Shown: in pieces, positions 30,512 through 37,773 of the stretch
Position numbering within the stretch: position 1 is the first letter of the stretch
How the letters are laid out: each line of letters begins with the position of its first letter
The notes under the pieces: model-generated
Databases searched by the model: none
Seen by the model: only the letters and a program-made list of their open reading frames with translations
Told to the model about the DNA's origin: nothing
Program-made: the position numbers and the translations under genes
Source: a virus
DNA length: 39,749 nucleotides
Virus record (IMG/VR): IMGVR_UViG_3300031669_000092
Coordinates: 1-39,749 of that record
Direction: 5' to 3' (one strand)

Positions 30512-31261
30512 ATGCGGGTAGGACTAAACAAGGCATTGCTGAGTTCTTTGAGAAAACTATACTGGAAAAAAGGGCAAAGAGTGCTCCTTATTTTACAGCA
30601 GCCGGTTATTGATATCGCCTCCGACCTGGAGCCAGAGGAGCTGAAGAGAAGAGTGCGGTTATTGATGAAGCCGGAGCCGATGGAGCAGCATATCTCCGGG
30701 ATCTGGATTAAGACGGGATCCATGTTTGCTGTGGATACCATAAAACGGATTGAACGGGTAACCGGAAAGCAGGACCTGAATATCGACTACTGGGAGGATT
30801 ACTACCGGAGATATACCAGGGAGCGAACAGCAGCGATCACAGGGGAGATACTCGACGGGCAGGCCATAGCGGTCAATAATGTTATTGATCATTTGCTGGA
30901 AGAGGGAATGGAGAGAGGGATAGGTATTCCGGAGATACAACGGACCATGAGGCAGGACCTCCTTAGCACTTTGACCGAGATAAACATTTATCAGGCAGAG
31001 CGCATAGCAAGGACGGAATGTATAGGGGCCAGCAATACAGGGAGCTTTGATGGAGCCAATGAGACAGGGCTGGACATGAGGAAACTATGGATGACATCGG
31101 GACTGGCAGGAATAAGAGATAGCCATCTGTATTATGAATCGCTGGGAGCCGTGGAAATGGACTACGAATATGCCCCAGGATTACAATACCCAGGCGATCC
31201 TGCAGGGAGCCCGGAAGAGATAGTAAACTGCAGATGCACACAGGGATATGATGTTGATTAA
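30512..31261 (+). CDS. Head morphogenesis protein, Mu gpF / SPP1 gp7-like
   Basis: A 249-residue minor capsid protein. The helical first half ends in the conserved ERIARTECIGASNTGSFDGA. Then follow LRKLWMTSGLAGIRDSHLYY and the C-terminal cysteine motif EEIVNCRCTQ, which define the Phage_Mu_F family (PF04233). Usual position is between portal and protease, as here. Thought to help early head assembly and to be injected or bound near the portal. Confidence 0.9.
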   Translation: MRVGLNKALLSSLRKLYWKKGQRVLLILQQPVIDIASDLEPEELKRRVRLLMKPEPMEQHISGIWIKTGSMFAVDTIKRIERVTGKQDLNIDYWEDYYRRYTRERTAAITGEILDGQAIAVNNVIDHLLEEGMERGIGIPEIQRTMRQDLLSTLTEINIYQAERIARTECIGASNTGSFDGANETGLDMRKLWMTSGLAGIRDSHLYYESLGAVEMDYEYAPGLQYPGDPAGSPEEIVNCRCTQGYDVD

Positions 31262-31278
31262 CAATAAAATATGACACA

Positions 31279-32001
31279 ATGAAATTTCAGGTAAAGAGTA
31301 ACTACGAGATCAAGGATGCTGATGAGAAAACAGGCATTGTGACAGGCTATGCTTCTATATTCGGAAATATAGACAGCGACAAAGAGATTGTCGTGGCCGG
31401 GGCCTTTGCTAAGACACTGGCCGAGAGGGGAGTGGAGAGTGCCAAGCCACGGATCAAGCATCTATGGCAGCATGATAGCTGGCAGCCGATAGCCATACCG
31501 AAGGTCCTGAAGGAGGACGAGAAAGGGCTTTATTTTGAAAGCGTCTTCGGGAAAGACAGCTTTTCCCAGGACAAGCTCCAGCAGCATATTGATAAGATCA
31601 TTACTGAGCTATCGATAGGATATAACGTCATCAAGCATGAAGATGTCAATGACGGGGACGGCAACTTTGAGTACCGGAAGCTCCTGGAGCTGAAGCTATG
31701 GGAGTACAGCTCGGTAACCTGGGGGGCCAACTCACTGACAGAGGTGATCAGCGCCAAGGGAGAGATGGCCGATATTATGGCCAACCTGAATAAGAGAATG
31801 GATGCACTGAACAGGGGCCTGAAAAATGGCAAATATACCGACGAGACATGCGAACAATTTGAAGCAGAGATAGCAAAAATACAGGCGATAATAGGTTCAC
31901 TCAAGGTCATGCCGGAGCCGGCCCCCGTGGTCACTCCCGCTATCCAGGAGCCGGACACAAAACAGATACTTGAATCAATATTAACAATCTTAAAAAGTTA
32001 A
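31279..32001 (+). CDS. Prohead protease, HK97 family (U35)
   Basis: A 240-residue serine protease that trims the capsid protein scaffold domain. GYASIFGNIDSDKEIVVAGA lies near 23-42. The catalytic residues are His65 (HLWQHD), Ser112 (ITELSIGYNV) and Glu142 (LKLWEYSSVTWGAN). The C-terminal 80 residues form a helical tail rich in Glu and Lys, probably removed during maturation. Directly precedes the major capsid gene. Confidence 0.93.
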   Translation: MKFQVKSNYEIKDADEKTGIVTGYASIFGNIDSDKEIVVAGAFAKTLAERGVESAKPRIKHLWQHDSWQPIAIPKVLKEDEKGLYFESVFGKDSFSQDKLQQHIDKIITELSIGYNVIKHEDVNDGDGNFEYRKLLELKLWEYSSVTWGANSLTEVISAKGEMADIMANLNKRMDALNRGLKNGKYTDETCEQFEAEIAKIQAIIGSLKVMPEPAPVVTPAIQEPDTKQILESILTILKS

Positions 32002-32003
32002 AA

Positions 32004-33263
32004 ATGGACCCAAAAGAAATTAAGGCTCTCACGGATTCTATCCAGGAAGAGGTCAAGAAATTCAATGACACCACAACCGAGTTGAGGACACTCATTGAAG
32101 AGAAGGCCCCAAAGGATAAGATCGAAGAGCTCGTAAATAAAGCCAATGCCGGGGAGATTTCTATCAAGAAGCTCTCCGATCAATTGGATGCCATTCAGCT
32201 TGAGATGAAGGACCGTTCATTCGGGAAGCCGGTCTCGCTGTTTGGAGAATTTGAGAAGACATACAAGGAAAAGGGGCAGAAGGCCCTGCTCACAGGTAAG
32301 GAACTGACCCCTGGAGGGAGCTTCTCCTTTGAATTAAAAGGAGATCCCAGGAGAATCCTGAAGGCATCGACCATAGATACCTATACCGAACTGTCTGACA
32401 GTGATATGGGGACGGCTGTGATCGTGCCGATGCGTACTCCCGGAGTGGAAAAACTTCCTGACAGACAGGTCCTGATAATCGATGCCGTAGGCAGAGGAAT
32501 GACCGGATCGAACAGGGTGACCTGGGTAGAGAGATCTGCCAGAACTGATGCGACCGCATCAGTAGCAGAAGCAGGTCAATATGCCCAGAGCGACCTGACA
32601 TACCTGATGAAAGTTGCTGAGGTAGAGAAGATCGGGACCTTTATCAAGGTCACCAATGAGGCCCTGGAAGATTGGGATGAGATGCTCACTCAGATCAAGA
32701 ATGAGCTCTTCCCTTCGGTGGAGCGGGTTCTTGAAAATCAGGTGTACCAGGGATCGGGGACGACACCCCAGCTGGACGGGATCATCACCACCGCCTCGGC
32801 TTATGCCAGCACCTCGCTGGATGCCAGCATCCCGAAGGCCAATACCTTCGATGCCATCCGGGCTGCAGCAAACCAGATAGCGGAATACAATTACGTTCCA
32901 AACGTATGCTTCCTGGCCCCGGCAGACTTTGCCAAGCTGGAGATGACAAAAGACGACAATGGCCAGTATATCATGCCTCCATTTTCAACAGCCGGAGGAG
33001 CCAATATAGCTGGCATACGGATTGTCCAGAGCAACCTTATCACTGCCGGCACGCTGCTGGTAGGCGATTTTTCAAAGGTTACCCTCTATATCAAGAGGGG
33101 AATAGAGATTAAGATCTGGGACCAGGATTCAACAGACCCGGAATATGACCTCAAGACAATAACCGCATCAGTAAGGGCTGCCGTCAAATTCCCGGCTCCC
33201 CATATTTATGCATTTGTCTATGACGCCATTAACGACATCGTTGATGCCATAATTGCAGTTTAA
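32004..33263 (+). CDS. Major capsid protein, HK97 fold
   Basis: A 419-residue capsid protein with an N-terminal helical delta (scaffold) domain (about 1-105, heptad-rich EEVKKFNDTTTELRTLIEEK). It is followed by the HK97-fold body with LKASTIDTYTELSDSDMGTA, VTWVERSARTDATAS, and FIKVTNEALEDWDEM in the E-loop/P-domain. LDGIITTASAYASTSLDASI and IEIKIWDQDSTDPEYDLKTI come near the end. The delta domain would be removed by the adjacent protease. Length is usual for the family. Confidence 0.95.
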   Translation: MDPKEIKALTDSIQEEVKKFNDTTTELRTLIEEKAPKDKIEELVNKANAGEISIKKLSDQLDAIQLEMKDRSFGKPVSLFGEFEKTYKEKGQKALLTGKELTPGGSFSFELKGDPRRILKASTIDTYTELSDSDMGTAVIVPMRTPGVEKLPDRQVLIIDAVGRGMTGSNRVTWVERSARTDATASVAEAGQYAQSDLTYLMKVAEVEKIGTFIKVTNEALEDWDEMLTQIKNELFPSVERVLENQVYQGSGTTPQLDGIITTASAYASTSLDASIPKANTFDAIRAAANQIAEYNYVPNVCFLAPADFAKLEMTKDDNGQYIMPPFSTAGGANIAGIRIVQSNLITAGTLLVGDFSKVTLYIKRGIEIKIWDQDSTDPEYDLKTITASVRAAVKFPAPHIYAFVYDAINDIVDAIIAV

Positions 33264-33281
33264 AAGAAAGGAAATAATATT

Positions 33282-33809
33282 ATGAAAAAGTTTTTAACAA
33301 TCGCAATTATGCTGCTTTTTACAGCAGCTATGATGGCTCAGACATCAGGGACGACCTATGTACTGAGGCCGAATATCACTTCCTACACTGCATTTAATTA
33401 CACCCATACGGGAGATTGGGATGCAACCACTCTCAAGGATTCAATAGGAGGGACCGATGCCCTTTACTGGGTTTTTGATGTGGCGAAGTCCCAGGCGTAT
33501 TATTATGCCATAGCCCTGGAATACGATACCGTCCTGACCATCGGCAGAGCTGCCGGGAACCATGTGACGGTAAAGCTTTCAGGATCCATCGACGGGAGTT
33601 ACTATGTGACAATTGACACGGTTCTATTCCATCCGACGACTATGTGGCTGCCTGCTGCTCAATTGGTATCAGCGACACCGGCTGGAGTGCTATCAAACGT
33701 AAGTACCCGAACCATGTGGCGATACCTTAAGATTACAGCGACAGGAGGAGATGCGAGTGTATGCTCACTAATAACAAAGCTGGCAATTAAGATCGGACTT
33801 ACACAGTGA
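33282..33809 (+). CDS. Secreted beta-rich protein downstream of capsid gene
   Basis: This 175-residue protein has a clear Sec signal peptide: KK start, hydrophobic core FLTIAIMLLFTAAMM, and likely cleavage between Ala19 and Gln20, a form common in Bacteroidota. The mature part is rich in beta strands (YYYAIALEYDTVLTIG and VTVKLSGSIDGSYYVTIDTV). It lies between the capsid gene and a terminator, where decoration or head-fibre proteins often sit, but those are not exported. It may act in the periplasm or outer surface of the infected cell. Function unknown. Confidence 0.7.
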   Translation: MKKFLTIAIMLLFTAAMMAQTSGTTYVLRPNITSYTAFNYTHTGDWDATTLKDSIGGTDALYWVFDVAKSQAYYYAIALEYDTVLTIGRAAGNHVTVKLSGSIDGSYYVTIDTVLFHPTTMWLPAAQLVSATPAGVLSNVSTRTMWRYLKITATGGDASVCSLITKLAIKIGLTQ

Positions 33810-33840
33810 GGGCACTCGTAAAAATGCAGGACAATTAACA

Positions 33841-33865
33841 GGGAGGAGAAAGCCTCCTCCCTCTT
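33841..33865 (+). terminator. Intrinsic terminator within the structural operon
   Basis: Stem GGGAGGAG (33841-33848) pairs with CTCCTCCC (33854-33861), loop AAAGC, followed by TCTTTT. Probably partial, lowering expression of connector and tail genes relative to the capsid gene. Confidence 0.75.
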
Positions 33866-33889
33866 TTACTAACCAATAAAACGAAAATC

Positions 33890-34069
33890 ATGGCAAGAGT
33901 AAAGTTTAAATTTTCAAAGGATTACGTTCACGGCAACAAGACCGTGGACAAAAAAGGATCAACCAGGCTGGTGACAGCAAGAGCTGCCAAGTTCCTGGAA
34001 GCTAATAAGTTCGGCACTATTGCCGGAGCCAAAGAGGACAAGGATGCCGATAAAAGGGATACAAAATAA
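33890..34069 (+). CDS. Small basic protein before head-tail connector
   Basis: A 59-residue lysine-rich protein (MARVKFKFSKDYVHGNKTVD at the start) ending KDADKRDTK. The layout resembles small proteins found upstream of phage connector genes. It starts 25 bases after the terminator stem and ends six bases before the connector gene. Possible head-tail joining accessory. Unknown. Confidence 0.6.
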   Translation: MARVKFKFSKDYVHGNKTVDKKGSTRLVTARAAKFLEANKFGTIAGAKEDKDADKRDTK

Positions 34070-34075
34070 GGAGAC

Positions 34076-34627
34076 ATGGACCTCGCCGTTGTGACAACTT
34101 TGATAACCGAGCCTGTATCTGTAGCCCAGGCCAAGCGTTTCATGGGCTATACGGAAACGGACCAGGATGAGGACATCCAGAACATGATCCGGGTAGCCAG
34201 GCAGTGGATGGAGAACCGCACAGGAACCTCCTGTGTATCGAAGTCATACAAAGCTTATTTTGAAAAAGGGGACCGGGACCCGGAGGGATGGTATGAATTG
34301 CCAGTCGCTCCGGTCCTCTCGGATCCGGCAATAACTATGACCGTATGCGGGGAATCGATGACCTTCCAGCAAAAAGGGCTCAGGACGGTATCTGTGAAAC
34401 CTGATTCAACCTTCGGGACCATACGGGTGGGAGCCACAGCGGAACCCTTCTATGTGGAGGTGACATTCCAGGCCGGGGAAGGCAATGCGACGGCCAATGA
34501 ATGCATAAAACGGATAGTCTCATCGATGTTCAACAACCGGGAGGACGGTGGAGAGATATCACTCTCCAGGCTCCCGTATGACACCCTGAGACTTATCGAA
34601 ACCTTAGACACCAATACAGGACTATGA
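34076..34627 (+). CDS. Head-tail connector (gp6-like adaptor)
   Basis: This 183-residue protein begins with the helical domain of HK97 gp6-like adaptors (VSVAQAKRFMGYTETDQDED, IQNMIRVARQWMENRTGTSC). The beta-rich insertion GTIRVGATAEPFYVEVTFQA follows, then the final helix ANECIKRIVSSMFNNRED. It attaches under the portal. It overlaps the next gene by four bases. Confidence 0.85.
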   Translation: MDLAVVTTLITEPVSVAQAKRFMGYTETDQDEDIQNMIRVARQWMENRTGTSCVSKSYKAYFEKGDRDPEGWYELPVAPVLSDPAITMTVCGESMTFQQKGLRTVSVKPDSTFGTIRVGATAEPFYVEVTFQAGEGNATANECIKRIVSSMFNNREDGGEISLSRLPYDTLRLIETLDTNTGL

Positions 34628-34944
34628 GAACGGGACTGCTCAATACCACCATAACCATCAAGGAATGCACCACCTCGGTAACTGCAGGTGATGTCGCCGA
34701 GATATGGTCTGCAGGCGAAACGGTCAGGGCAGCGGTCAGGCAGATCGACGGAACCAGGTACCTGAAGAGCGAAGAGCTCGTGGACCGGGAGGTATATGAG
34801 ATCCAGACCTGGGATAAGAGCTTCGGAAACAACCTGAAGATAACCTATGGAAGCAAGACATTATACCCGGTCCGGCCTCCGACATTTACTTCAGACAGAA
34901 GTTTCAGGACGATAGTTAAAATAATTGCAGCGACAAAAGGATGA
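34624..34944 (+). CDS. Head closure / head-tail joining protein
   Basis: A 106-residue beta-barrel-like protein (TTITIKECTTSVTAGDVAEI at the start, then VRAAVRQIDGTRYLKSEELV and TYGSKTLYPVRPPTFTSDR). This matches the PF05521 stopper family that closes the connector. Position after the adaptor and ATGA overlaps on both sides agree. Confidence 0.83.
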   Translation: MRTGLLNTTITIKECTTSVTAGDVAEIWSAGETVRAAVRQIDGTRYLKSEELVDREVYEIQTWDKSFGNNLKITYGSKTLYPVRPPTFTSDRSFRTIVKIIAATKG

Positions 34945-35384
34945 TAAGTGCAAAAATAGAGGGAGGGGCTCAGCTGGCATCAGGACTGACAGCTTTTAAC
35001 AAGGAGATCGATAAAGCTATCAAGCGAGGTGTGGACCGGACGGCCCTGGTAATTGAGACTGGTGCCAAAAAGAAGCTCAAAGCTGATGGCCATATTATTA
35101 CCGGCCGGCTTTTTTCATCCATCCATGCAGAGACAAAGGAAGGGCAAAGCTTTAATTATAAAACAAAATCAGGAGCCTCCTTTGACGGATCCCTGGGGCA
35201 GAAGATCGCTGCCGATGAAGCAGTGATAGGGACCAACGTGGAATATGCCCCATGTATTGAATACGGGACAAAAAACTTTAGCGGTGATTCATTCCTGGGA
35301 TATGCTGCCCTTCAGCAAAAAGAGAAGCTGAAGGACCGGATACAGCAGGAAATAAATAAGGTGATAAAGAAATTCAGTAAATGA
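34941..35384 (+). CDS. HK97 gp10-like tail completion protein
   Basis: A 147-residue protein: N-terminal helix with KAIKRGVDRTALVIETGAKK, then HIITGRLFSSIHAE (the TGxLxxSI element), then AVIGTNVEYAPCIEYGTKNF (the GTNVxYAxxxExGT element). These define HK97-gp10-like neck/tail completion proteins. Its C-terminal helix is basic. Overlaps its neighbours by four bases on each side. Confidence 0.9.
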   Translation: MISAKIEGGAQLASGLTAFNKEIDKAIKRGVDRTALVIETGAKKKLKADGHIITGRLFSSIHAETKEGQSFNYKTKSGASFDGSLGQKIAADEAVIGTNVEYAPCIEYGTKNFSGDSFLGYAALQQKEKLKDRIQQEINKVIKKFSK

Positions 35385-35818
35385 GCACGGCACATACAGA
35401 CATAAGCGACGACCTGATAGCGGGAATTTTCACAGTACTGGACGGGAACGTGACATATTCCGAGGTTACATACCCGGTTTATAAGAGTATCCCAAAAACC
35501 CCGGAATCGGTTTATGTGCATGTACACAATGTCATCCATACTGAAAACGGGACAAAGGATAACTTCATATATGAAGGGACCGTCCAGGTGGAAGTCGTTG
35601 ATGAAAGCAAGCAAAGGGCCGACATGAAGCTGGTCAGGAAAATAAGGGGTGTGGTGCGTGGATTATTAAAGGCAACAAAAGGAGCGACATTCTCCATCGG
35701 AGACGATCATACCCTGGTGGTTTTCAGGGCAGGAGGGTCTAACGAAGGGGCTGAACTTGCAGATAATGGAATAACAAAGCTACGGCTTATCGATATATAC
35801 GAATTTATAATAGAGTAA
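35381..35818 (+). CDS. Tail terminator / tail completion protein
   Basis: A 145-residue protein fitting the gpU/DUF3168-like tail terminator position between the gp10-like and tail tube genes. N-terminal helix SDDLIAGIFTVLDG, central strands with YVHVHNVIHTENGTKDNF and GTVQVEVVDES, the helix VRKIRGVVRGLLKAT, and a final strand KLRLIDIYEFIIE. Likely caps the tail tube and joins it to the head. Confidence 0.78.
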   Translation: MSTAHTDISDDLIAGIFTVLDGNVTYSEVTYPVYKSIPKTPESVYVHVHNVIHTENGTKDNFIYEGTVQVEVVDESKQRADMKLVRKIRGVVRGLLKATKGATFSIGDDHTLVVFRAGGSNEGAELADNGITKLRLIDIYEFIIE

Positions 35819-35837
35819 TAACTTAAAAATCAATAAA

Positions 35838-36278
35838 ATGGCAGCAATTAATGGGACACTTTATGCAGCTTTCTCCGGAGCAACTCCGGGAGCTATGGCA
35901 GCAACAGAGAGGCTATTCCACTGTAAAAATGCATCACTGAATGTAAATGTAGATTTACCGGATTGCACGACAAAGGAATCAGCGGGATGGGCGAAACACA
36001 TTGACGGCATTCGTGACTGGTCAATAGACTTTGATGGAGTATTTGATGTCGGCACGATAGCCACAGAAGTAACCCCTACAGAGATACTGGCAGCAATCAT
36101 AGCCCGGAGTGCAGACACCACGATGGCCTTTATTCCGGCGATCATGGGTACAGCGACTCCCGGATGGTCGGGGCTGGGGACATTCAAGAACATAAAGATT
36201 GATGCACCGATGGAAGGACCGATGACTTTCTCGGGATCAATAGTGGGGAATGCACCACTGGCAGTGTTTGTAGCGTAA
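35838..36278 (+). CDS. Major tail (tube) protein, first paralogue
   Basis: A 146-residue tail tube protein that lacks any extra domain. It shares with the next gene the core DLPDxTxKESAGWAxHIxGxxxxxIDFDxxF and the end DAPMEGPMTFSGSIVGNAPL. Similar proteins in Bacteroidota siphophages form the tube. High expression is expected; it is preceded by an A-rich leader. Being shortest, it is probably the plain tube subunit. Confidence 0.8.
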   Translation: MAAINGTLYAAFSGATPGAMAATERLFHCKNASLNVNVDLPDCTTKESAGWAKHIDGIRDWSIDFDGVFDVGTIATEVTPTEILAAIIARSADTTMAFIPAIMGTATPGWSGLGTFKNIKIDAPMEGPMTFSGSIVGNAPLAVFVA

Positions 36279-36296
36279 TAATTAATAAATAAAAAG

Positions 36297-37082
36297 ATGA
36301 GTGCAATAAACGGTACAAGTTTACTGCTCTATTCTGAGGGCGTACTGGTGGCAATGCAGAAGGGCTTATCTATTTCGGTAGAGCAGGACCTCCCGGATGC
36401 CACAAATAAAGAGTCAGCAGGATGGGCAAGGCATATTAACGGAATGCTAAGTGCAGGGATTGACTTTGATGCTTTGTTTTCAACAGGAAAACTTTCAGAC
36501 ACTCCGGCAGTCATGGGCGCAAAGGATCTCATGGATTACATTATCAACAGGGAATCTATGCTGTTAGAGATACTGGGACTGGACTATCCGATGGTAGGGG
36601 AGGTAGATATGTCCTCGTTGAAGATAGGATCCCCTGCGGAAGGAGCCATGACATTAGCGGGAAGTCTGAAAGTCAAGGGAGAATTATATGTATTGGCATC
36701 GCTGCCGGCAGGGAAATATGCGAATCTACTGACAGACCCCGATGGTACAAGTACGGATTATGATACTTTTTCTCATTCAGGAACGACTATCACTGATGCA
36801 ATAAATCTGGCCGGCGAAGCTGATGTAAGAAGCAATACATTTGCAATCACTGATGGCGATGTCTTTAAGGTGGTAACTTTTCTCAGGCTTATCTCCGATC
36901 AGGTTCCCAGTATCGGATTGTTTAAGTTAGGCGATGACTTTAAAACCAACGTAGAAGCATTGGCTCCGGGACTTAATATAATTACATTAACAGCGACAGC
37001 ATCGGAGACAGTCGTCGCTATGCTATACAACACCGGTGCTGCCAGCTGGACGACCTCACCAATTTATATTTTCAAAGTATGA
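36297..37082 (+). CDS. Major tail protein paralogue with C-terminal beta domain
   Basis: This 261-residue protein is paralogous to the product of the previous gene over residues 1-135 (QDLPDATNKESAGWARHING, ending GSPAEGAMTLAGSLKVKGE). Residues about 140-261 are an extra beta-sandwich domain (DTFSHSGTTITDAINLAGEA, then ATASETVVAMLYNTGAASWT) resembling carbohydrate-binding-module folds. It may be a decorated tube subunit or a minor form at one end of the tail. Its stop overlaps the chaperone start. Confidence 0.78.
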   Translation: MSAINGTSLLLYSEGVLVAMQKGLSISVEQDLPDATNKESAGWARHINGMLSAGIDFDALFSTGKLSDTPAVMGAKDLMDYIINRESMLLEILGLDYPMVGEVDMSSLKIGSPAEGAMTLAGSLKVKGELYVLASLPAGKYANLLTDPDGTSTDYDTFSHSGTTITDAINLAGEADVRSNTFAITDGDVFKVVTFLRLISDQVPSIGLFKLGDDFKTNVEALAPGLNIITLTATASETVVAMLYNTGAASWTTSPIYIFKV

Positions 37083-37441
37083 AGTTAGCCTTTAAGAGAA
37101 TATTAGCATTCGGCTTTTATGAGAAGGAAGTGCCGATTATCCTCAACCTGGGGACGCTGGAAGCGATATGCAGGGCCCTCTCCATAGAGTTCTGGCAGAT
37201 AGCGGAAGCAATCAAAAAGAATAATCACGATTTTACTCTGCAGCTTTTATACCAGGGCTATATTATGGCCTGCAAGGATCGTTATAAGAAACCAAAATAT
37301 ACCATTAAGGAAGCTGCCGTATGGAAGGAATATCTGAGCCAATCCTCTCAGAAAGAATTACTTATAATGATAACCACTCTTTTCGGAGAGATAACGAAAG
37401 CTTCTGTTAAAAAAAAAGGGGCAGCCAAAAGACCAGGCTGA
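37079..37441 (+). CDS. Tail assembly chaperone, upstream product (gpG-like)
   Basis: This 120-residue protein between tail tube and tape measure is the usual gpG-like chaperone. It contains VPIILNLGTLEAICRALSIE and a helical body, and ends in KASVKKKGAAKRPG. The run of nine A residues at 37409-37417 within the KKK codons, followed by GGGG, is a slippery site giving a longer fusion. Role: keep the tape measure soluble and direct tube assembly. Confidence 0.85.
   Translation: MKLAFKRILAFGFYEKEVPIILNLGTLEAICRALSIEFWQIAEAIKKNNHDFTLQLLYQGYIMACKDRYKKPKYTIKEAAVWKEYLSQSSQKELLIMITTLFGEITKASVKKKGAAKRPG
37411..37417 (+). promoter_or_regulatory. Slippery heptamer for -1 frameshifting
   Basis: A AAA AAA in the zero frame, followed by GGGG, lies near the end of the gpG-like gene. 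A -1 shift leads into the open frame 37417-37773 without interruption. This is the conserved arrangement of tail chaperone genes in siphophages. Confidence 0.8.
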
Positions 37442-37773
37442 CCTTTAAGGAGGTCCGTTCTTTCGCATTTGGAGAGCTGGGATGGTCAAGGGATAGATAC
37501 CTCCATGCAACGGTTGATGAATTTAATGAGGCGACAAGAGGATACTGGCGAAACTGGGAGAGAAATTCGGCATTGATGGCCAGGGAGATAATCTGGACCA
37601 TAATACAATGGGCTCCATTTTTCAAAGAAGAGTGCAAGCCACGAAAGAAGACTGATATAATGAAGTTGAGCATTGATGAGCAGATAGTAAAAAAGGAAAA
37701 AGAGAAAATACCGAAGGTTACTGAAAAAGATCTGAAGATATTTGAAAAACTAAGAGATGGGATGGTTAAGTAA
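37417..37773 (+). CDS. Tail assembly chaperone, frameshift extension (gpT-like)
   Basis: The -1 frame encodes about 118 residues (LTFKEVRSFAFGELGWSRDR, RGYWRNWERNSALMAREIIW, then a lysine-rich tail). It has no suitable start upstream of an internal ATG at 37573, so it is made as a C-terminal extension of the gpG-like protein, giving a fusion of about 231 residues. Its end overlaps the tape measure start by 17 bases. In the family the T part binds the tape measure. Confidence 0.83.
   Translation, partial: RGSQKTRLTFKEVRSFAFGELGWSRDRYLHATVDEFNEATRGYWRNWERNSALMAREIIWTIIQWAPFFKEECKPRKKTDIMKLSIDEQIVKKEKEKIPKVTEKDLKIFEKLRDGMVK

Noticed and set aside
32656-33112. Alternate-frame + strand frames inside the major capsid gene
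   Set aside because: Their translations are low-complexity Arg/Ser/Pro-rich shadows with no family resemblance, unlike the overprinted frame in the cytosine methyltransferase gene.
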